Source: Fragilaria radians (Eukaryota > Bacillariophyta > Fragilariophyceae > Fragilariales > Fragilariaceae). Taken from it: DNA of 10,559 bases. The first letter of the stretch is position 1. The number at the start of each line of letters is the position of its first letter. The stretch lies in the NCBI GenBank assembly GCA_900642245.1, contig CAAAJI010001250.1, forward strand, positions 1 to 10,559, given 5' to 3'. The position numbers were made by a program, and so were the translations under genes. The notes beneath the pieces are model-generated. The model was not told the DNA's origin and searched no databases. It saw only the letters and a program-made list of their open reading frames with translations. This document shows, one piece after another, positions 1 to 7,869 of the stretch.

Positions 1-74
1 ATAGGGGAATCTATCAAGATTCACAATTCATGAATCTAAGTTATGAATCAAAGATTGCATAAGCCTAGAGGCTA

Positions 75-420
75 AGTGTTGAATCTAACTTAATATGGCA
101 GTATATCGCATTCATGGATATGCAAGTTCCTTGCTAAATGGTTCGCTCCTTTTTCTTTTGGTATTACAAAGTTACTTGCACTTTTCCATCTTTCAAGATA
201 ACTTGCCAGTTGTACAGCTAAGTTAACGATTGCAAGTTTGGTTTCCATCATTATCTCATGCGTTTCTTGGATAGTGCATGAAGACCTATGAGAAATTAAT
301 ATGAATATTCCTTCTGGTATGACTACTATCTCAAGCAACTGTTTGCTGCCCAAGAACATAATCTACGGTTTGTAAGTTAGTAGGCTTATTCTAAAGAAAA
401 ATGAATTCATTGAAACAAGT
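75..420 (-). pseudogene. Antisense fragment of a non-LTR reverse transcriptase (pre-RT / N-terminal RT segment)
   Basis: Read on the minus strand from 359 down to 90, this is an open frame of 89 residues. It matches the right-hand ORF2 around 4720-4982. The blocks LAIVNLAVQL, LERWKSASNFVIPKEKG and HIHECDI pair with LDIVNLATEL, L*RWQKAINIAIPKQPG and HIYECDL of that copy. The FLGSKQLLE block pairs with HLGHYKSLL. Similarity becomes weak upstream of the start (minus strand, about 363-420), where a TAG falls at 363-365. It stops after the codon at 105-107, where the partner continues toward motif A. Here the residue before RW is Glu, so the TAG at 4886 in the other copy is most simply a GAG to TAG change. 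It cannot encode a functional protein: finger, palm and RNase H are absent. The family assignment rests on my reading of aligned residues and not on a search. Confidence 0.72.
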
Positions 421-602
421 CTTATCCTTTTTTTTGGACAAAGTGGAACAAGGAAGATGTAATGATGACCGGTATTTATGTTGACAATTGCTCGGTCATT
501 GGTAAGAAGAGCCACATTACAAAACTTATTGTTGGTTTGAAAGCTGATGTCAACAAGAGATATCGTATCATTCGAGAAATAATCGAGGGGATGGATTCGT
601 AA
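420..602 (+). pseudogene. Ty1/copia reverse-transcriptase fragment (YVDN in place of YVDD)
   Basis: In the frame ending at the TAA at 600-602, the stretch KWNKEDVMMTGIYVDN followed by CSVIGKKSHITKLIVGLKA has the pattern around the catalytic YVDD box of copia-type Pol: a Trp/Asn-rich lead-in, G-I-Y-V-D-D, then a short hydrophobic strand and a K-L-I-x-x-L-K helix. The second Asp of the box is Asn (AAT at 486-488), which should abolish polymerase activity. Similarity ends near 550, and the frame closes after about 46 codons from the ATG at 462. No integrase, RNase H or LTR was seen next to it. It is a short dead relic, probably inserted or rearranged next to the antisense RT fragment on its left. 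I am fairly sure of the family and unsure of the exact ends. Confidence 0.66.
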
Positions 603-608
603 AGAATA

Positions 609-665
609 AAATCATATTCAGGAAAATTACTTTGATGTTTTATGTGAGACACTAATTAGTAGATG
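609..665 (+). repeat. Dispersed direct repeat, copy 1
   Basis: The 41 bases from 609 to 649 are identical to 9528-9568. The following 16 bases (650-665) match 9582-9597 with a single A/G difference, once a 13-bp duplicated insert in the second copy is skipped. Both copies lie on the plus strand about 8.9 kb apart. No protein similarity was recognised. It could be a piece of a larger repeat family or of an LTR. Confidence 0.9.
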
Positions 666-666
666 C

Positions 667-954
667 GTGAACGTCACACGAAGAAATATTTATGCTATGC
701 TAGTATGGAAGTTGCTAGATGAACGTTTCGTGATAGGAGTATGGAAGTTGCTAGATGAACGTTTCGTGATAGGAGGGAAGGGTATTGAGAATATCTCATG
801 TATTCAATCCACATTAGTTGTTATTTGTTTAAGTTATTCATTAGGATTAGAGAATTTGAAAAATGGTGAAATAGTGGATCATAGAGTTAATTTAGCTGTC
901 AACGCTCTAAGCTGCTCTAAGAGTTTAAATAAATTGCAAATTATGATCAAATAA
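667..954 (+). other. Unrecognised 95-codon reading frame carrying a 12-residue tandem duplication
   Basis: This reading frame starts within a few bases of the dispersed repeat and contains the block VWKLLDERFVIG twice in succession. The duplicated unit is 36 bp, so the duplication keeps the frame. I do not recognise any domain. There is no signal peptide or clear membrane helix, although residues around LVVICLSYSLGL are hydrophobic. Given the surroundings of retroelement debris, it is more likely a chance frame or a relic of an unidentified element than a gene. No promoter or polyadenylation signal could be assigned. Confidence 0.15.
702..775 (+). repeat. Perfect 36-bp tandem duplication (two units)
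   Basis: Unit 1 covers 704-739 and unit 2 covers 740-775, with no difference between them. The two preceding bases (AG at 702-703 and 738-739) match as well. Perfect identity inside otherwise decayed DNA points to a recent slippage or repair event. Confidence 0.95.
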
Positions 955-1017
955 AGTTACGTTTACATTAGATCTCTTGTGAACTTTTGATTGACCACAT
1001 AGTCTCTTTGACTCACG

Positions 1018-2335
1018 AGTTGTCTTAATGGAAGGAAACAATTGCAAAATCTGAGGAAAAAGTTGTCCTAAGCAATAATCAACATGAAAGTAGAAAAAGA
1101 CGGGCATCTAATGATCCGGTCGTCTTGAGGCAAATCAAATGGAAATATCAAGACTCTCACGAAAAAAGAGTATGGTCAAATCAATTACGACGCTAAAGCA
1201 TGTTATGATAGGATACCAGCGAACATATCAGCGATGGCTAGTCGAGTACATGCTGTGTCCAAGAATGTGGTAGAATTGATTTTTTTACCTTTTGAAAGCA
1301 TGGTTTGTAAACTCCACATTGTAAGGGAATACAAAAAATCCAAGATGAAGTCAAAAACCACGGCACACAGGAAAGTATGCGGCAACAGTCCATTTATACG
1401 GACCTTTATATACAGCATCTCAATCCCATGCATGAACAGGCAATAGGCGCTGAATACATACCCAATGATGACAAAAAATCAGAATTATCGCATCGGACTT
1501 TGGTGATAATGTTAACACCCAGTATTTTCATTGTACCTCCAAAAGTGAAGAACATACCCCTAAATTTAATGTGGAAAAATATTGTAAACTGTATTGAAAT
1601 GCCTTAGATTGCAGCGGAGGAAGCTAACCCTAGTGGAGTGCAACCAATATAGAATTCGCTGGGAATTCAAACCATTGGGTCAACCAGTAATGACAGTATA
1701 AAAACATGATAACAAGATCCCCTTAAGTTGAATTCACAAATCGTTAGGATATTACCATCACAATTGTCAAGGATAGCACGGAGAATCTTTTATCCAACTC
1801 ATGACAAACCGTAGGAAGCTAAAGCAAAACCTTGGTGCATGGACAGTACATGTGAATGAAATTTGAACAGCATTTACAAATTACAAAACAGATGCTAATG
1901 CTTACATGAAAAGTCCAAATGGATTCCAAATGAATACCATACAAAATAAATATATCGAGAAATACACAAACAACAGTTCTGTAGATGATCTCCCAGAAAC
2001 GGCAATCACTTGCTCTTTATCAACAATGGGAGCAATATCGAGCCATATAACAGTAACCACTTTCATTCAAACAGAAATAACTCTCCTGCAGCATATACCA
2101 CAGATGAGTATTGTATCTGACACATCTGTCTTAAATGGAAACGCTACATGTGCCTTCACCATAGTTGATTCACAGGGAACAAAAGTGATTACAAGAGCAC
2201 ATAAAATCCAAGTTGACAATATATTGAGTTTCAGAGTTGAGTCATGAGGACTATACAGGAGACAATTTCTGAATCAGGAATTCGAAAACCTTAACCCTAA
2301 GCAAGCGACTTTTTTCACCGAAATACAGCCCCGAT
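1018..2335 (+). pseudogene. Left copy: internally deleted RT-RNase H ORF2 relic
   Basis: This stretch is homologous in sequence and order to the right-hand ORF2. WKETIAK at about 1029 pairs with WKETLSK. INYDAKACYDRI at 1174-1209 is RT motif A with its first Asp at 1189-1191. GNSPFIRTF is what remains of motif B. Motif C reads FGDN at 1499-1510, so the second catalytic Asp is lost. After the LGY block at about 1751 the text jumps to the equivalent of 6462, which removes about 755 bp (thumb and connection). The open frame at 1906-2247 then carries the start of RNase H: VSDTSVLNGNATCAF with the first catalytic Asp at 2119-2121, and SFRVE with the catalytic Glu at 2239-2241. Weaker similarity (EF, then a degraded DNQ-like segment) continues to about 2335, where ORF1 of the right copy follows. 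Frameshifts separate the blocks. It has no ORF1 and cannot be functional. Confidence 0.8.
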
Positions 2336-3875
2336 GCCCAGCACGATGTCTAAACTCGACGACGATTGGTCGGTTGACACGCCACCCAACAGGCATACTC
2401 CTAAGCATCAAAAAACTAATGATGAGATTAAAATTAAGATCTCCTATCCTAAGACACCTTCCAGGGAAGACCATGTTCTTCACATCATGCTTCCTCAGAT
2501 GATTTAATCCACCAATGACGCCACCATCAAAGTACTAAACAAGCGTGGAGAAGCCCTCAAAGAATCTACAATGGTTGATCTCACCAATGAAGCCTTCCAC
2601 AAGAACCACTTCAACCTCAAGTACAAGTATACAGGCAACCGTGATGACTGTCAGTCAAAGATTGTTATCATTCATCGAATTCGCGGCATTACATCTGAAA
2701 GAAACCTCAAGAAAGACAGGAAAGTAATGGACTTTCTCCGCCAACATTCTATTCAACTCACCAACCACAAATGGACAGAAGATGATTGGGACACCAAAGT
2801 GATAGGCTTCTTCACTCAAGTATTTCCTTCCTGCACGAATGCAGAATATGCCACCAAAATTGTAAATCAAAGCCTTAAGAACTCAACCAAGAGACTCAAA
2901 GTCCCTCTCTTTAGACTCCAAAGCATCCCAATGAAAGTAATAGAAGAGCAGTCTCACTACAGGACAAGAGTGTTTGGTCTAGAGGTCAAGTCTCAGGAGG
3001 TCAACACCATAATGGAGGCCATCAAATCTTCTGTATCTCCAGGTGACTTTGTGCCATTCCAACTTCGTTGCACCAATGAAACAGCGTATCACAAAGCACT
3101 CAAGTAAGTGACTTCCAAGAACAAAAATACATGGAAAATTCTCATTAATTACGTAACTGAAGGCGCGTTTTTCAAGATTGAAGGAGCACTCAAAGAATTA
3201 CTCAAAATTCAGCATATCAACCACACAATGACAGTCCTAGTTTCTAAATCCCAGTTTGACCAAGTTCGAGCCCAGGTAAAGGTAGAACTTCAGAACCTGA
3301 GTGCTACATTAGACCCAGAGGACACAAGACTATTTGACACCAACCCAGAAGTTGCATATCTTGCAAGAGATGACATGTCAAGCAGCAGAGATTCATACTC
3401 TTCCTGAAGCGTCTCCTCGATTATGAGTTTTGTAATGAAGGATGTAACCATTCTACCTCACCTGGATGCTACTCCCATTCCAACCCCAGCTACACCCTCT
3501 GAAGTTTCTGAACCATCTACCGTGACAGCAACTTCAGAAGTTGAAACCCTTCAATTGGAAATCAAGCAATATCAGGAGGAAATGCTCCAATACATCAACA
3601 AGATGGACCGTTTTCAAACCCTTCTAGAGACCATCCTTCTCCAAGTAGGAAACCTAGCCCCTCCTTCAGTCAACTTACCCAGCAACAAGCCAGAGTCCCA
3701 TGAAGGGAGGCACCGCAAACGCAAATGACTCAAACACAAACAACAAAAGCAACAGCACATCACGCAGGCCAACAAACACAACCCAGGAGACATTGGCTGG
3801 AGTACTGTTAAGAAGGAATTGACTAAAGAAGTGGAAGAAAAAAGTAATCATAAAAACCACAACAAAGAACACACA

Positions 3876-3890
3876 CAACAACAACAACAA
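3876..3890 (+). repeat. (CAA)5 microsatellite inside the ORF1 tail
   Basis: Five CAA triplets in frame encode a short polyglutamine run in the low-complexity basic tail of ORF1. The wider region 3730-3900 is rich in A and C and low in complexity. Confidence 0.9.
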
Positions 3891-3955
3891 GTCACCAACA
3901 GCAGAAGGCCACAGCCAAAGCATTCCCTCCTTACAAGAAAGAGGGAACCACCAGG

Positions 3956-3965
3956 AAAAAAATGA
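3956..3965 (+). promoter_or_regulatory. ORF1/ORF2 junction: A7 slippery heptamer plus ATGA stop-start overlap
   Basis: Seven A residues occupy 3956-3962. In the ORF1 frame they read A AAA AAA and are followed at once by the ORF1 stop TGA at 3963. The ORF2 start ATG at 3962-3964 overlaps that stop. A -1 slip on the heptamer would continue directly into the ORF2 frame. Termination followed by re-initiation at the overlapping ATG would give a separate ORF2 protein. Both geometries are seen directly in the sequence. Which one was used is inference, and no downstream stem or pseudoknot was verified. Confidence 0.6.
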
Positions 3966-5081
3966 GTAAGAAGCACATGACCACCCAACCACGCATTGGG
4001 ACACCAAAGGCGACATCATCAAGTACAGCCCAATCATCCAGAATTACAGACTGGTTCCAAGTCACACAACCGGTCACTCATCATCAACAAGCAACAAATA
4101 GTTTATCCAACACACCCAACAATACTCATCACTATGAAACACATACTCAAGTCAAAAGCAGGATCATCTTCCCAACCCAAGCACAAAAAAGGCGGAAACA
4201 ACTCATTGCTTCACTACGACAGGCAGTTCAACAGCAGCATGTCATCAGACATCGTGAAGAAATTGTTAAACTCAACAACATGATTCAGAATGGCACCAAC
4301 ACAGCCAAAAGTTGGGCAAAACAACGTCAATCACAATTAACAATCAACAAGCTGAAACGCATATATAACAAGCTAAGCTACATCACCGGCAAACGAGTAG
4401 AAAAAACACCTTTAACAGTTCAAACTCAAGTCAATGGTCACATAGAAATCCTGCAAGATTCTGATAAAATTGCACATGTCATCCAGGTGCACAATAGAAG
4501 TCACTTCTCACAAGCACAAGGAGGGTTCTTCAATCAAGACACAACGCGTGATGTTGACGATGCCGCCAATATCAGAATTGATCTGCAGTTACCTAAATCA
4601 CAAGAGCTTTGTTTAGTATCCATTATGCAAAACATGACACCAGATGTAATATCAAGCGATATCAGCATTCAAGAATGGGAAACAAAGTTTAGGAAATGGA
4701 GAAAGAGAACTAGAACCTCTCCCTCTGGAGTGCATCTTGGACACTACAAATCCCTTTTGAAAGCAGTCATGGAAGGTGAAGACAAAACCATGGAGGTGAA
4801 CTTGATCATTTTGGAAATGCAAAACATTATGAACCAAACCCAATTAGATATTGTAAATTTGGCTACTGAATTAGGTGAACCCCTCTAGCGCTGGCAAAAA
4901 GCCATCAACATTGCCATTCCCAAACAACCCGGAGTACTGAATATCAATAAGTTTCACAACATTCACATTTATGAATGTGACCTTAATGCAATGCTCAGCC
5001 TTAAGTGGAAGGAAACACTGTCAAAACTCAAAGAAGCCAACGCAATAATATGCAATCATGGAAACCTTACAACTGGACAAC

Positions 5082-5619
5082 TCTAGAATCACCCGTAGAG
5101 ACTATGGACAAATCAATTACGATGCCAGGGTGTGCTATGATAGAATCCTTCCAAACCTAGCTGCAATGGCAAACGGAGCTCACGGACTACCAGACTCCAT
5201 TGTAAAGCTACACTTCAAATTATTACATAACATGGTATATGAGATTCAGATAGAAGGTGCTCAACCCGTTCAACTCAAGAATGAAAACAAAAGTCCAGTG
5301 TTTGGAACTGGGGCAGGGAAGCGGAAATAGCCCAACCATATGGACCTTTATATCCAATATTTTGCTGAAATTGATGGACCATCAAGCAATTGGTGCCCAC
5401 TATTGTGCCAATAACAAAGAAGAAGTTGTAGTGAAGACAACCGCATTTGTTGATGACGTCAACACTCACCACACAAGTACAAAAGATACAAGCTTAGACG
5501 ACGTGATGATGCAAGACTATCAACAGTGGGAAAGCATCCTTAGGAGCAGTGGAGGAACCCTAGCCCCAGAAAAATGCAATTTTTACAAACTTCAATGGAA
5601 CTTCGCTCCATTAGATTAA
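5082..5619 (+). other. Reverse-transcriptase palm core (motifs A-C) of ORF2
   Basis: Motif A reads NYDARVCYDRI, with Asp codons at 5121-5123 and 5139-5141. Motif B is split by a +1 insertion in the G run 5310-5313: FGTG in one frame, GQGSGNSPTIW in the next. Motif C reads AFVDDVNTH, with both catalytic Asp codons present at 5452-5457. SSGGTLAPEKCNFY at about 5551-5592 fits the following motif D/E region. The catalytic aspartates therefore survive in this copy, even though the frame does not. The segment just before motif A (the G-S-R-x-x-R-x-x-x-D block typical of the family) is deleted here but present in the left copy at about 1083-1146. Confidence 0.8.
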
Positions 5620-6817
5620 CCAGTCATAGCAAACAACATCCGAGGTAAAGTTGATGACCATGTTGACTCAATTCAAACGTATGGAGCTCACAAATCCTTA
5701 GGATATATGATGTCGCCCACCTTTGGACCACAACATCAACAACATCAACTACAATACTGGGTTGAAAAGGAGAATAAGTTCCTAAGAATGCTCAACAATC
5801 ATCCATTGACAAGCTCAGAAGTTGAGCTATTCTATAAGAACATATACATTCCAACCATGCAATACATTATGCCGTTCACATGTTCCAAGAAAGACCACAT
5901 TCACAAGGTTGCTTCCAAGTCAATTACACTATTCTTAAAGAAGTAGCCCTCAACAACATCACGAGATGTAGTATATGGCCCAGTAAAACTTGGAGGATTG
6001 GAATGGTATGACCTCAAACTAGAAACCGGAATAAGCCAACTAGAACAACTAATTCACGCTCTTAACGACGAAAACCAATTGGGTTTACTCATTCGCGCAA
6101 CGATCACAAATTGGTGTTGGCACATTGGTTTTTCTCCATTTGAAAACAAACATATCAAAATAAAGCATGACAAAACAAACTGGCTCCAACGCATCTCAGA
6201 ATTTGTGCACTCACACAACATTCACCTAGAATGCATGATCAAAGGCAAGAAACTAGCACGGGAAGGAGATGTGTATATTATGGAACAAGCTTACAAGCTT
6301 AACCTTTCAGGTGCGGAGATCAGATATGTAAGTACCTAGACGTGATATCACTAGCTGACATATCTGATGAACAAGGCTCTCACATCATTGCTGAAGCGTG
6401 GGTCCGACTAAAAGCCCCCCCAAACTTTTGGTTGGGAATCGAGCAAGAAGCGTACAGCAGCTACCATCCCCATCATTGTGGACAGCCTGGAAACGAGTAT
6501 TACAGTCCTTCACCTGTCCGAATCGACGCCGCCTTAAAACACAGCTGGGAGCGTGGACAGTGGACACACGAGAGATCAGAGCTAAGTTTAAGTCCTATTG
6601 CACACAAGAAACAGTTTATATTCAACATGCAGCACACACGTCAGTTCACATTATACAGCAAGAAGCAATTGACCAAAACGTTTCTACACTAACAACATCT
6701 CCAATCCCCAATAATGCAATTCCATGCTTCGTATCAGTAACCGGAGACATTCACACCTCTTTTCAAAGGCAAATTACCATCCCTCAGTACCGTATACCCC
6801 AATAACAACACAATCAC

Positions 6818-7240
6818 CTTTTAATAGTATCCAATGCATCAGTTATTAACGGCAATGCAACATGGGCATTCACGATAGCCACTCCTAACGGTCATCAATT
6901 AATCTCCCAATCGGGAAAAGTCAGAGGTCAAAACATAACCAGTTTTCAAGCACAATTATTGGGTGTATTAGCCGCCCTAGTTGAAACAAGGGAATTTGCC
7001 CCAGATGCCAAGTATACAGTTTACCGTGATAATCAATCCGTCATCATGTGCTTGACCACCATGAAAAGTCTACGTCCACAAGTATCTTGGAGTGACTACG
7101 ACCTGCTCTATACATGTTATGTCAATTATCCTAAACACACTGTCTTTGAACATGTCAAAGGACATCAGGACACAGTCATCAGTGGAGAAGAGTTATCCAT
7201 TGAAGCTCAACTCAACATATTAATGGACCTTCAAGCCGCA
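6818..7240 (+). other. RNase H domain of ORF2 with two substituted catalytic residues
   Basis: The domain starts LLIVSNASVINGNATWAF, where families have an Asp in the V-S-D position; here it is Asn (AAT 6833-6835). The second acidic position in SFQAQLLG is Gln (CAA 6953-6955) where Glu is expected. The third, in YRDNQSVI (GAT 7028-7030), and the HVKGHQD loop (about 7151-7171) are kept. The left copy keeps the first Asp and the Glu, which supports the alignment. The enzyme should be inactive. Confidence 0.75.
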
Positions 7241-7537
7241 CAAGCTCACACAGATCCAAACACTCCTCAGGAATTAAGGCACAAAAGTACCATATGCCTC
7301 AATGGCAAAGTTCTAACGGGCAAACTCACAACATCATTGCAAAATGAAGTTAATACTATTCGAATTACTTATTACCAGAAGAAATTTGGTGAAAACCATG
7401 ATAAAGTTCTGTGGGATGTATTTTACGGTGCAGTCTCGCATTATAAATGACTTCCTAAAGGAGTGCATAAGATGATCCATAACATAGCACCAACACAGCA
7501 GGTTCAATGTCAACGACAACATCTCACTGATGGCTCA

Positions 7538-7588
7538 TGTTTCTTCTGCAACACTAGCATCGAGACTATGCACCACGTAGTCACTTGT
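7538..7588 (+). other. C-terminal Cys/His finger of ORF2
   Basis: CFFCNTSIETMHHVVTC gives Cys codons at 7538, 7547 and 7586 and His codons at 7571 and 7574: a C-x2-C...H-x3/4-C arrangement. Such fingers commonly follow RNase H in LINE-type ORF2 proteins. IGWHRCIRGFLSTEWIEY downstream is another conserved C-terminal block of this family as I remember it. Confidence 0.65.
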
Positions 7589-7869
7589 CCTTCTCGCCTT
7601 ATGGACTGCAAATCCTTGTTCTTACAAGACATTCGGGGATTGTTGAAAATTAAAGGCACACAGTATGACAACGTATTGACCTACACGTATGAAGGAATAC
7701 TACAAATAAACAAGCCACCGGATCATAAATGGATTTTACAAGATCAAATTGGTTGGCACAGATGTATTCGGGGATTTCTCAGTACAGAATGGATAGAGTA
7801 TATCTCTATAGTCCAAGTTGTAGGCAAATCAGACGTTCAAATCCTTCAATTAACCATCCAAAGTATCTG

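Larger units (their letters stand above)
2346..3965 (+). pseudogene. ORF1 protein of the right-copy retroelement, four in-frame stops
   Basis: One frame runs 540 codons from ATG 2346 to TGA 3963. It is interrupted by TAA 2505, TAA 3105, TGA 3405 and TGA 3726 but by no frameshift. The beginning (MSKLDDDWSVDTPPNRHTP, then IKIKISYPK) leads into a folded region with motifs such as KVLNKRGEAL, KWTEDDWDTKVIGFFTQVFP and QLRCTNETAYHKALK. This region resembles the conserved N-terminal half of a diatom retroelement ORF1 as I remember it. The block VLVSKSQFDQVRAQVKVEL follows. A Pro/Thr/Ser-rich linker comes next, then a heptad-like segment (VETLQLEIKQYQEEMLQYIN onward, about 3537-3655) likely to form a coiled coil. 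The tail is Gln/His/Lys-rich and basic. By analogy with LINE ORF1 proteins it probably multimerised and bound element RNA, but I see no RRM or zinc knuckle. The ATG at 2346 is chosen because coding character starts there, next to the left copy. Confidence 0.72.

Noticed and set aside
7..22. GAATCT-ATCA-AGATTC hairpin and a nearby near-repeat of TGAATCTAAGTTA (31-43 and 80-92) at the window edge.
   Set aside because: Short AT-rich motifs of this size are expected by chance. No terminal-repeat or terminator role can be supported.
2274..2483. A 69-codon minus-strand frame across the ORF1 start.
   Set aside because: It overlaps the plus-strand ORF1 N-terminus, which has family-like content. Treated as a shadow.
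3101..3110. CAAGTAAGTG at the second ORF1 stop resembles a strong 5' splice donor, so the stop might lie in an intron.
   Set aside because: The ORF1 frame and family-like protein text continue directly after the stop without loss, so an intron there would remove conserved coding sequence.
3675..4037. A 120-residue hydrophobic minus-strand frame that looks like a membrane protein.
   Set aside because: It is the reverse complement of the low-complexity A/C-rich ORF1 tail and ORF2 start. Antisense of Gln/Thr/Lys-rich codons gives Leu/Phe/Val, so it is a shadow.
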